Assembly (NCBI GenBank): GCA_013397435.1
Contig: VZRG01000773.1
Location: forward strand, 16,278-80,277
Source: Erythrocercus mccallii
Taxonomy: Eukaryota; Chordata; Aves; Passeriformes; Dicruridae
Length of the DNA: 64,000 nt
Direction of reading: 5' to 3'
Shown here: positions 27,401 to 37,299 of the stretch, piece after piece
Numbering within the stretch: the stretch's first letter is position 1
Layout of the letters: each line of letters starts with the position of its first letter
Translations under genes and position numbers: made by a program
Notes under the pieces: model-generated
Database searches by the model: none
What the model saw: only the letters and a program-made list of their open reading frames with translations
What the model was told of the DNA's origin: nothing

Positions 27401-28283
27401 AGATGCCAGCACCATACCTTCCTTTTGGTAGTACTCTGTGGTTTCTCACGATCATTCTTTTCCTTCTCACTGTCTTTCTGTGTGTTATTTTCCTCATTCT
27501 GGTCATGGTCTCCACTATCATCATCTTTCAATCTGGTAAAGAAAAATAACAAAGAGAGCCATCACACAGGTGAGAAGGTTCATACCAAGCCCAGATAGTT
27601 CTTTGCTCCAAAGCTCCTTCGTGGTACAACGGCCACTAGAGTCTGGAAACCTACACTTGACAACCCACTCAGTAAAAACTACTTCTGCTTTCATGCCCAT
27701 CACAAGCATCTTGGGCACGCACTTTTAAGCTGAAGTGAACCACGGAACAGGTTTTTTGAACAAACTCAAGTAGATTGTGCTAGGTACTGATCTGCCACGG
27801 GAAACCTCAGATACGTGTTAGGGTTCTCTGCTATTCAGGGGGCCCACATGAAGACCTGTCACTGTACCTCTGCTAACTCTTGCCCATCCCGCTCCCCACG
27901 CCCCTCAGCATAGCAGAAGCAGCGCCTCGGGCGAGCAGCAGCAGCACCAGCACCCCACAGGTCTCTCCGCCCGCCCCATTCCCTGCGAAGGGCTGGAAAA
28001 GGCGAGACAAGCGGGGCCACGATGTGGCCTGCGACTCCTCAGTGCGGGACTGCCGCCGGCCCACCGCCCACACCTCTCGGCCCCGCGTCCCCTCGGGGCC
28101 AGGCCGGGCCCCGGCTGCAGGCACGGGGCTCTGCGTGGCCCCGTGACTCATCGCGTCTCGAGCGGCCGGCGCCGAGGCAGCAGCGGGAGGCGCCGGCAGA
28201 GCTCGGGGCCGTGCAAGGCCCGCACCGGGGGTCGGTCGAGGGGAGCTCGGGGGTGACACTCACGCGTCGAATTTGTTGTTCAT
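12468..28283 (-). CDS. EIF4E2: Eukaryotic translation initiation factor 4E type 2 / 4EHP (7 exons, 236 aa)
   Basis: Cap-binding eIF4E homologue that represses translation, notably with GIGYF2, because it binds the cap without recruiting eIF4G efficiently. Coding exons in transcript order are 28283-28264, 27532-27418, 26301-26167, 23838-23734, 20243-20091, 19998-19862 and 12513-12468. All junctions are GT-AG and phases are continuous. Visible functional residues, in human numbering, are cap-stacking Y78 and W124, partner-binding W95, and K134 and K222, reported as ISG15 attachment sites in human 4EHP. Exons 1-6 match the human protein almost residue for residue, except the acidic N-terminal linker at about 29-42. 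The last exon encodes AWEEFHGLVNSSGR then stop, which I recognise as a known vertebrate alternative C-terminus rather than the tail starting MPGRLG; no exon for that tail was found. Intron 6 is 7.3 kb. The 3' end converges on CHRNG. Confidence 0.96.
12514..19861 (-). other. EIF4E2: EIF4E2 intron 6 (7.3 kb)
   Basis: Long last intron with donor GTACGT and acceptor TTGCCAG on the minus strand. It is mixed AT-rich single-copy sequence without recognisable coding exons. I looked for the alternative EIF4E2 terminal exon beginning with codons for MPGRLG and found none. A CTCF-like motif lies at 18713-18725. Confidence 0.6.
18713..18725 (-). promoter_or_regulatory. CTCF-like motif in EIF4E2 intron 6
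   Basis: The plus strand reads TGCCCTCTCCTGG, which on the minus strand matches the CTCF core CCASYAGRKGGCR at nearly every position. This is a motif match only and occupancy is unknown. Confidence 0.3.
20560..21090 (-). mobile_element. Passerine-type endogenous retrovirus LTR in EIF4E2 intron 4
   Basis: Read on the minus strand, the sequence runs from a block around TGTTAATGGGCC, through a GTGTCAGGTTGTC segment, into a T-rich tract rich in TTTTATTT and a downstream GTATTACTGACTTGGAG stretch. I recognise this organisation from ERV LTRs common in songbird genomes. Part of its upstream end is present twice (20956-20995 and 21019-21059). No gag or pol reading frame flanks it, so it is most likely a solo LTR or fragment. 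It lies in the same orientation as EIF4E2. The ends are approximate because target-site duplications were not identified. Confidence 0.5.
23113..23262. repeat. A/C-rich low-complexity tract
   Basis: About 150 bases made almost only of A and C on the plus strand (runs such as CAAAAAACC and CACACACAC), within EIF4E2 intron 4. The open frames seen on both strands here are artefacts of this composition. Confidence 0.8.
24908..24921 (-). promoter_or_regulatory. Strong CTCF-like motif in EIF4E2 intron 3
   Basis: The plus strand reads TGCCCTCTAGTGGC; the minus strand gives GCCACTAGAGGGCA, which fits the vertebrate CTCF core at about 13 of 14 positions. Motif match only. Confidence 0.4.
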
Positions 28284-28520
28284 CGTCGCTCGCTGCCGCC
28301 GCCACCCCCGTTCGCCTCAGCGACTTCCGCCCTGCTGGGTCCGCCGGCGAAATCCTTCCGCCTTCTGCCGCTTCCGGCGGCTCCGCCATAACCTCCCGCG
28401 TTTCCCCCCGGAGCCGTAACACTGCGCACGGCGGGCGGGGAAGGGAACGCGCTGCCGGGAGCGCCCCTCGGGGCAGGGCCGCCATGTTGGGTGTGGCGTT
28501 GCTGGCGCCGGGGACGGAAC
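27870..28520 (-). promoter_or_regulatory. EIF4E2: EIF4E2 CpG-island promoter
   Basis: Dense CpG and GC-rich sequence surrounds EIF4E2 exon 1 and stops sharply at about 28.5 kb, beyond which the sequence is AT-rich. Upstream of the start codon are ETS/GABP-type elements (ACTTCCGC at 28323-28330, further CTTCCG copies at about 28355-28375) and a YY1-like GCCGCCATGTTGG at 28478-28490. There is no TATA box. This is the usual make-up of a ubiquitously used promoter. Transcription is expected to start between about 28.3 and 28.45 kb. A divergent non-coding transcript is possible but not shown. Confidence 0.75.
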
Positions 28521-31270
28521 CAGAGAGTTACAAATTATCCATATAATTAAATTTGGTCTGCTAAATACAGGTTGAGGAATCAGTCAGTTACCCTCTTCAA
28601 AGGGTTTTCCCAACTTGCCTCCTGTGACAGCTGGCAGCAGGGAACCCCAGCTCGATGCCCTCCCCCATCTGTCTTTCCTTCATGGACAATGAGGGATGAC
28701 ACAGAAAACGGGAAAAATGTCCCAGTAAAGAGCCTGCAAGCTCCTGAAATGATAATGGTCACTTCATAAAGGATAAGGGCGATAGCTCCTCCTTCAGCAT
28801 CTTTTGTACTTCATGTATCTGTTCTTACTCCATGAGCACAGAGTCTTTTCACAGTGCTTTACAAATCTCTGACCAATAATTTCTTGTATATGTCAGAGTT
28901 AGTAAATAGAGTTCTGAGCGCTGTAGTTTCTGTATCAATTTGGGATGTGGAAAGAGTCACAAAATTCATTGCCTACGTAATCCAGGTACTCATGCTAAGC
29001 AAGCAAAGCAAAAACCTCATATTAAATCACACAATATTACAACTTGGTGTAACTGAGTCTACTTAAAACTTATTTATGCTAAACAACTAATATCTCTCAT
29101 CAGTCTGTCGATCAGGAACATGAAAAAAATGGTATTCAGCATATATAAAGCACCATATGTCCTCTGCCCTATAGTGTGTGAGTGTATTCATCCTTGTAAA
29201 ACACAGTAATGTAATGCTGGTATTCCTACATTACTATTGGAAAGCATAGGCAATGGGTGTCTCAGCAATATCCCTGAAATCCCAGAAGTATGGCAGAACA
29301 GGAAGAGGGGTCCCCAGATCCTAGGCTAAATATCCTTAAGAGTGGCCCTCCCCTCCTGTTGTCTTATGGGCTCAAACCTGTGTTCATAACCTTAGAAGAC
29401 ATGGAAAATAATTTAGAAATAAACAGTAGCAGAAATAGTTCAAAAACTCATAAAGAATTTCCTGGTTGGTAACAAAAGCGATACCTAGATGGGATCTGTG
29501 TGCTCTGAAGAGCAGTAAACCAGCAGTTTACCAAAATATTTCAGAAAGAATGTGTTACACAAATCACTATGGAGACCTGCTCATACAAAGATCCTTTTCA
29601 CAGAATCAAAAACTAATGACTTAAGTTGCCAAGATATCAATCACTCTCTTGAAATTGCCCAATGCAAATGCCAAGTAATTACTATGGGGTGAGAAACAGG
29701 GTCACACTCTGTTATCTCCTTCTTAATAGCTTATTTAGAAAATATTAGTCACTCCTAAAGACTGATTTTAGAGCACCAGAGGATGCAGTAATTACAGTTA
29801 TCAAACTTAAAAAAGAAAGAACATCACTAAACCCCACTGAACTGAAGGCTCCACAGTGATCAAAACCCCTGACTTGGATCTTGATTTTCTCAAAGACATC
29901 TTCCCCCAAAGGCACATAGGTCTTACCTATTGGGATGACCACCTACATCAGGTTGGATACAGATTTAAAGTATTCTGCTGATACAATAAATTGCATATAC
30001 AGGCAGTGTTTTTCTGAAATTTCAGTGAGTTTTATATTTAGCTTGTACCAGTCTAGAAGAAGTCAAAGGTTGTTATACTGGTACCTTTATATACTGACCT
30101 AAGTCTTGAAATCCTGTATGGTAAAATGGTAAAAGTAACATTTCTGCAACAAGAGATGGAAACTGAGTACAGGTTTGTTCATATAGCATGTAGATAACAT
30201 CCAGCATCCTATTCCCAGTGAAGAATTCGTTGTGAGCTGTTCAAACTCACCTTTGTATAGTTTTGCAGCCTGGGACAACATGTAGACACAAGATGTGATG
30301 CCTGACTTTGCTTTGTCTAAGGGTTGTACGCAAAGCTCAGTGGCATTAAGAGACCTCAGTGACAGGGAAGCCTTGCAGTGTGGTGTCCTGGGTTCCATAA
30401 AACCCTGAGTTCACTCGTGCTGCTGTAACACACAGTCTCTTGTAAAACTACTTTTGCATATGGCAGGGTTGTTCAGTCCTTATATTCAATTCCACAGGAT
30501 GGACAAATGACAGCATCTGACACCTCTTTGACACATTCTGAATTTTAAAAAAAATTTAACAATGAGCATTCAAGAATTGTCGACGTGCTGACTTTATGCA
30601 GAAACTCAAAATTCCCAAGCCACCTTACAGAAGAGGATCAGGGCAGCTGAGTCAACATGAGCCATGAACAAGGACCCAACATATCTAAGTGCAGCTACAC
30701 ACATTTTCCACCTTGCACTTCCACATACACCATCATGGAGTGCTCAGCATAAAGTGAAGGTGGTGTCTGAGCCCACTCTGAAGAGATCTGTGGTCACTGC
30801 ACTCTGAATTTAGAGAGCATGTTATCCTCTGCCTGCAGATAGGAGACAGGCAGTGAGATTTAAGACTGTTTTAACGATGTAGCAAATTCCCAGCAACCGA
30901 TCTGTTTTTCATCACAGGCTTCATAGTGAGTTGGTGGAGCTAGTAAGACAGCAGCCGTGTTGTTCTGTTAAAAAATATGATCTTGCTGAAGAGGAAGACA
31001 GCACACAGTAAGTTTTCTTACAGTCTAGAGTGGAACAACATCACTCTATGTTTTAGATTGAATTCAAAGAAAGAAATAACTCAACAGTCTCTCAGGAAGA
31101 AAAGGAGGAGAGGAAGGAGGAGTGCTGCTGGAAATACTTTAACTAGAAGCATTTGAAATATGTAGCAGCTGCCTAAGAGACAATTATTAGTTACCTTTAA
31201 CATCTCATTCTGGCATGCAGCAATAAGTCCTGTGGCTGTGCAGGCACCCAGCTCTTCTGGTGGTGCCTGA
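28521..31270. other. Gene-free AT-rich interval upstream of EIF4E2
   Basis: No exon, RNA gene or recognisable repeat could be supported. Short open frames on both strands lack splice context and family resemblance. Confidence 0.55.
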
Positions 31271-31278
31271 TCTCAGCC

Positions 31279-31385
31279 TTAGTAAGAGTTCACAGATCCA
31301 GCAGGTGTGTCACTGCCAGCAGCCTTCTCATCAACAAAGTGCCTGAAGGCCTCAGCAATGATGGGAAAGTGTCCTGGAGCTGCAC
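31279..31385 (-). other. Possible terminal coding exon, unassigned
   Basis: On the minus strand a good acceptor (TTTGTATTTCCAG) precedes 35 open codons, GAAPGHFPIIAEAFRHF and onward, ending SVNSY then a TAA stop. The composition looks protein-like but I do not recognise the family. It is in phase with the candidate exon at 32157-32302, whose donor leaves one base over. It could be the end of an unrecognised gene, a pseudogene exon, or chance. Confidence 0.25.
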
Positions 31386-32156
31386 CTGGAAATACAAATA
31401 GGGGAATACCATGGACATCTTGGATTCACAGAGTACTTACAGGCTGAATGTTCACAGCTGAACAGTGCCTAACCATTGCAATGATCCACATTTGTTACCT
31501 ATCTGACTACAGGAAATGCACAACCACTTAATTATTCAAAAAATGATCTTGTAGGGAAGTGTGTTAAGGATGACCATTACCATACATTTCTAGATTGCCT
31601 GCTTTCCACTGGTAGCTTTCAGATCTGGCAGATTTAAATGCCCTGAAACACATTTTTTCTTCAATTTTCTAAGTCAAGTCTTTCCCAAATGACCTGTTCT
31701 TTCCTAAATTTTAAGCCAACACTTGTCTGTAGTTCTCAAAGCCACATTCATGTTAGTTTGTCCTGTTTATTCTGGATGGTTCTTGCAGCCCAGTCTAATA
31801 CAGGAAATCAGGGTTATTACAAAATGCTCCAAGGAACAAGCTAAGAGGAAAAACCTGATTCTGGCCCCATGGCAAATTTGCTGCTGCATATTATACATGT
31901 AAAGTCAGGCTAGTCTCTCTGAAGAGAGCTGTTACAGGAGATTGAAGGGTCTGTAGGCATAGCCAGGAATGGTTGCAGAGGGATCATTATTGAGAAAGAA
32001 GGGCACAGTAGTGAATGCTGGCTGAAGCAGAGTTCAGTGTTTATTTAAGAGCTCTTCTTCCTCTCTGTGCCTTGGCAAAGAACAACCACTCCATGCCACA
32101 GCTCACTGAGGAATGCTGCCAGGTGTTGATACAATCACAGGGAAGCCCTTGCTCAC

Positions 32157-32302
32157 CTGAGGCCAGGAGGTGCCATGAAATTCTGCCAGTGGCCTGGGAT
32201 CCTCTGAGCAGCCTCTGGCACATGACAGCCTCTGCAGTGAAGCAAAGTCCAAAAAGCACATCCATTTGATGGCAGAAGGGAGTGGAACAGAGACATCCAT
32301 GC
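32157..32302 (-). other. Possible internal coding exon, unassigned
   Basis: A 146-base minus-strand segment flanked by a strong acceptor (TTTATTTGTAG) and a consensus donor (CAG|GTGAGC), open in all three frames. Read in the frame that joins the 31.3-kb candidate it gives HGCLCSTPFCHQMDVLFG and so on. Read one base later, the stretch MDVSVPLPSAIKWM aligns loosely with the HINT3 region before and through the histidine triad, but the triad histidines would be missing. The identity is unresolved and it may be chance. Confidence 0.22.
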
Positions 32303-33893
32303 CTACAAATAAAGCAAGCTGCATAATTAACTTCTTTTATAGGCTCTGACCCTTTGTTACGCTGAGCTCTTGATTTGCATGGGATTACACAAATAGCTGA
32401 GACTGCAGGAATCAAGAAACAGACTGGGGGATTGTTCTTCCAGCACCTTTATAACGAGTAGGGGCAAGACTTCATCCTACAGGAAAGTGCAGAATCAGGA
32501 CAATTTAGGATCCTCTTATCTGCCACTTTCTCTCATAGAGGGTTAGCAGGAGAGCAGTGAGTCAAATGTGATGTTCTGGGCTCCAGTGTGAAAGCTGTAT
32601 AACCTCTTATCGAACCTACTGTGGAAATTGCAACTTCCAGCAGAAAAAGCAGGTCTGGAAATAAGGAGAATGAGTCTATGTAATGTACACATACAGATCT
32701 GTATTTCCCCTCTTCCTCTGACAGTGAAACAGCAAGCTTCATCCTGCACCCAGGCTTCCAGGATTTTTTCCCTAGTCCTAGCTTTCTCAGTCATCAGCCT
32801 GAGTCATCTCTACTGCTTTTAGATGTGCCCACTGGCACAGGTGACACCTGCAACAAAATGGAGAAGGACTGGGGAGAAGCTTGGGACTGGTGTAACACTT
32901 GGCATTGACCGGGGAAGGGATGGGAGAAATTTCATCCTGCTGTCAGGAAAAAAAAGAGGCTGCAATCATGTTTCACTATTAGAATCTTAAAAGGTTTTCA
33001 CAGTTACTAATGCATTGGATTATTATTTATGGTGGTCATTATTCATGTGTCTGCAGCATGTGTAGCCATCAGTGCAGCAACTGTGACATGTTACCCAGAA
33101 ACATTTTAGCAGGATTCCTCCACATACCTTGCCCACCGGAAGTGATTGATGGATACTGCAAAATCATAAATTCTGCTTTTATTATCTTTCTGTGTTTGTT
33201 TTCCAATCCTACAGCCTTTTCAGTGTATCAGTACTTACACAAGGACCAGCCTCTACCATTAAAGTAGGAATTATAGCTGTAATTAGCAGGCACAGCCATT
33301 AGATGGTAATGTTCACTCACTGCTGTGCTGGAGGATCTGGTGAGGCCAGTGGGGTAAACTTTTCAATCAGTCATTGATCTGGAGTTTCTCTTTGGAGATA
33401 TGTTGAGTACCTTGAGCAGTCCAGGAAGTACTTAACTCTTACAGATCCTTCTGATTGCCAGTGGAGTTTGGGTTTTCAGCAGTTCTGCAAATCAAATCTC
33501 TGGCAACTATCAATTACAGACCAATTTTAAACTCTTTGACCTGGGTAGTTGAGAAAGACTTAATTGCACAGAGGGAGGGGAGATGAGATTGCACAAAGAT
33601 TTGTGATTTCAGATAGGAACAACATCAGCTAGCCTGTGACTGTATGAGATAGGAGGTAAGGATTTCTGAATATGTGTTTTAGGAATTTTAAAGTATAAAA
33701 CAGAGGAATGAAAAATGATTGTCCCTGCACGATATGCAACTATATACATATTTATGTAACTATACATATATTAAACATTACCTTTTTCTGAGCACTTGCA
33801 GCACTTTGATAATATATGCTGGACACTTCAAAGACAAAAAGGCACCTCTTTGCTCCAGAGATATTCAGGGAACTAGTGAAAACGTGGCATTTG

Positions 33894-34094
33894 TTAAGCT
33901 GTTAAGAGTCTGAGCACAGCTTCAACACGTGTTGAGTTCTCCAGCTTGCTCTTAGGAATCCACTGGTAGTGTGTTGCTGAATTTGGAACATCTATGAACA
34001 GGACTGCATCTCTCTGGATGCATACGCAGGCCTCCTCCTTTACAATTTTTGGAAACAAAGATGCAGCCAGGGATTCTGGAATATGCTGACCATA
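33894..34094 (-). pseudogene. HIT-domain-like (HINT3-like) exon, probably a relict or diverged gene
   Basis: On the minus strand, an acceptor (GCATTTTCAG) leads into an open frame of about 66 codons ending at TAA. Its middle, FIDVPNSATHYQWIPKSK, aligns with the conserved early core of histidine-triad nucleotide-binding proteins (pattern F-x-D-[IV]-x-x-x-A-T-H-Y-x-x-[IV]-P-K, as in HINT3, with one residue missing after the His). The usual Cys-x-Phe-Cys motif is replaced by SLFPKI. No convincing donor precedes the stop and no HxHxH exon is found downstream in frame. It is therefore either a broken copy or a strongly diverged gene. The alignment was judged by eye only. Confidence 0.3.
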
Positions 34095-34499
34095 CTGAAA
34101 ATGCATCCAAATATGAACAGGCTGATGTCACTTGCTAGGAGCAATGGCTGTTTTCCATAAGGGACAGTAATTTGAAGGATGGTTTTCACAGCAGTTGGAG
34201 TCCAGTCTTTTACCTTAATAGTCCAAGTAAGGTGGAAAGGGAAGAAGGAACAAGTGCCTGAATCCCTGAACTGGACTCCAGTTGGTACCCAAAGAAACAG
34301 CAGAGCCTGTTTTTTCTTCTGTAAACAAGAAAACAGGGAGCCTTAATAATGCACTTTGTCTCATACATGTCCTAGGCTTAGGGACTCGGCTCTTTATCAA
34401 TATAAGTATATTTCCCAAGGCAGACAGAGATAAGGGCTTAGCTTGAATCCTGAGCAGGAATCCTTCCTGACTCATCTTGGCAGATGCAGTGTGTAGGCC

Positions 34500-37100
34500 A
34501 TATTAAGGATTGTCAGTAATATTATTAATGTGCCTCTACACTATCAAACAAAACAGAGAAGCAGTGTGTTGATACCTTACCCTACCAAAGAGTACAGATA
34601 ATGTCACCTGGCTGCAGGTCTGTGCAGCTGCTCACTTATGCAGTTAAATGGATTAAGACTTTAATCCATCCACTTGGTTGTTTTGCAGTGCATGGTGGCT
34701 TTGGTGATTACTGACACTTGCAACACACTCCCAAAACCAGCAGAACTCTGGGGAAGAGGAAATTTTGTCTCAACATGACCTTCAATATCATGACACCACA
34801 GGTAACATCACTTTTCTTCCTCTTTTTCCCTTCATTCCTCTTCTCAACAGCAAGGACTGGCCTGGAGCAGTAACATCTCTAGTGAGCTGCAGTCTCACCT
34901 GCTTTGCTGGTTCTACACTGGCCAGGTCAGGCCACTGCCAAGGAGCATTCCATGGCCTTCCATTCCTTGTGCCAAGACAACCAGCAGTATTGCCAAAGTA
35001 AGAGCTACAGAATTAACTCCTTAAGCAAATAACTTTGCTTTCTGCTTCTAATTGAGGACTATTGCTGGTTCTTCCCATTTCCTTTTCTTCCTCTTTGTAA
35101 CTTGTGCCATAATAACCGGATTTCTCAGACATTTTTTTGGCCAGGTGACTGTTCAGTGCTTTACATCACTTTCAACTGTTGCTACAGGCCTGTTCAACTC
35201 AATACTAGTCCTCTCTAAAGTCTATCAAGGAAACACCGGGCTTGAGTTCTCTCTGGAAAGCTCATAGTTCAGACTGAAGCCAGGAAGGAGCAAAAAGCTG
35301 CTTTTACATTCTAGCCAAGGATACATTACGAGTCTACAGCTGAAATATTCATGAAACTGTAAAAAAGCACCAATACCTTCAAGAGTGTTTCATGGAAAGT
35401 TTGGAACTCCAGTGTCCACAGCTGGTTAAGGAGATAGATGTCAGTCTTGGAAGCAGTTTTGTTTAGGCCCTCTGAATATTCAGGAAAATCAGAGAAATCC
35501 AGATGCAGAGAAAAACAAAAACACACACAAAAAGTTTACTTTCAGAAAACATTGCTGTTGTTATGTCCCTCCTCACTCAGTTGTGACCTGCTAGCCCCAG
35601 AGCCTGCAGCCCCCAGATGCACACTCCTATTGTCATTAGCCATGTTAGAGCACTTGGATAGCCCAGGAAATTAACCACGTCTAGTCTCAGACAAAGGCAT
35701 CTGGGCAGCAATGGTGTGTGTCCCTTCCACTGTGCTCAGAGTGAGCAGGAGAATGGATCAAGTGAACTGAGGTGGGTCCTTTTTCAGCTCTCACAGTGAG
35801 AACAAGGCTGATGCCCTGCTCTGGACACTGGCTTGGACTTTAAAGACCTGATTCTATTCCCTGCTGTGCTGCAGATCTCCTCTGTGATCCTGGACAGGTT
35901 TCATGTAGTTTCAAGTTAGAGTCAGCCTGTAATCTACCTGTAAGCAAGATGCAAGATGCAACAAGGAGTCCCATCCCCTCATTTTCCCTTTCACCAGGGT
36001 TAGATCCAGCAACACAGAGCTATAAAGTGCCTAGATTCATCTGGCTGATCTGCTGGAAAGCCTTTCAGTTTTAGATGCAGTAATAGTTTTCTGCTGGTTC
36101 AGCAGTCTGAACACACTCACCTGCTGGCTGCTGCCTCACTGAGCAGAGTGAGAACTGGCCAAGGACAAAAGTGGGCAGGACCACCCCTTTTGGCAGACTC
36201 GCTGATCGTTTTAGCTGCAGCACAGAGCCCTGGGCTGCTGCTGTCACAAATACATTCCCAGTTAACCACTGTAGTGACAGTAAACAGAGAACTACCCTGT
36301 ACGGAAATTATATTACACTCTCTAGTGATTGTTTCCTTCTAATGCACTAAAACATCCTCAGCTAATGCCCTAATAAGATTTTGCAGGTATAAAGTGTATA
36401 GATGGCTCGGGAATGGAGAGACATAATAATGGGAGAACTTTATGGAAGACTGAAAACAAATCTAATGAATTTGTTATTCCTCAGAAACATTGTGAAAGAC
36501 AATCAAGCACTGCAAAATACTTCTCAAGAAACCAGGAGTTGCCAGTACTATTTTCTTCCCCAGATAAAACCTTTCTCTGAGAGAGAATCTGCAGCATCAG
36601 GAATCTGAAGGACATTCAGGGGGTCTGCCACTGCCTGGAACAGGCTGTACTGGTGAAGGACAGTGGTGGCTTGTAAGGAAGGTATTCCTTTGATCCCGTG
36701 TTGCAGCTGTGTATTAAGGATGGGAGTTTCCCCTCTCTCTGTGAATGTGAAATTTGTCAAGGCTACTGTCTCACCAGGACCACCCTGGGAGAGGCCTGAG
36801 GAACTGGTTGTGCTCACAACACAGCTGCAGAGACATTGTAATCTCCAGTTATCTCACAGGCTTGTTACGTGCCCGGCTCCCTCTGCTTTCATCCTGACTC
36901 TCACAGAAAGGAAGAAAGAGTGGGTGACTTCTTGCCAAGGTGCAAGCCAGCAAGATGAAGCTAAGAGGCTTGGGTAAGCCCGTGATTCTCAATAAATCAG
37001 GTGTGTTTGTCAGCTCACAGAGAGTATGAATCTCCAACTGGATGCAGTTTTACAAATGTTTACCTTTGTGATGACCTTGGTGTGTTCTCTGAGAAAGCAC
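34500..37100. other. Interval without recognisable features
   Basis: I found no supportable exon, RNA gene or known repeat here. Several open frames of 60-100 codons occur on both strands, as expected by chance. Confidence 0.5.
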
Positions 37101-37140
37101 AATCCAAGCAGTTTTGCATGTGACCTCATTAGTCTCCCAT

Positions 37141-37284
37141 CTTTTCTGGAATAAGTCAAAATATGGAGCAGTGCCCAGTGCAAAGTGGTCGCTGTGGTTT
37201 CTATTCCTGCCAAAAAGAGGACGTGGAGGACCCAGACCAGGTTGTCCTTGTCATATTGCAGAGCTGGCATTGCCTTTAATCTTC
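37141..37284 (-). pseudogene. Relict exon 6 of a second CYP2-family cytochrome P450
   Basis: The minus strand encodes QYDKDNLVWVLHVLFLAGIE followed by TTATTLHWALLHI, which is the P450 I-helix with its oxygen-binding A-G-x-E-T-T motif. It corresponds to exon 6 of the intact gene at 44204-44345 (YDEDNLVYVINDLFLGGSET), in the same orientation. The acceptor side is poor (CCTGAAG), the donor position reads AG|AT instead of AG|GT, and a one-base shift displaces the last codons, so it cannot be spliced normally. I could not find matching exons 5, 7, 8 or 9 nearby. It is a remnant of a tandem P450 duplicate that has otherwise been lost. Confidence 0.75.
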
Positions 37285-37299
37285 AGGCAACAGAGGGGT

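Noticed and set aside
29745..29942. Minus-strand open frame VIPIGKTYVPLGEDVF preceded by a possible donor, recalling a P450 exon 8.
   Set aside because: It does not align with the P450 exon 8 pattern (no FNPxHF or REAF-PFSAG), and no proper acceptor is present.
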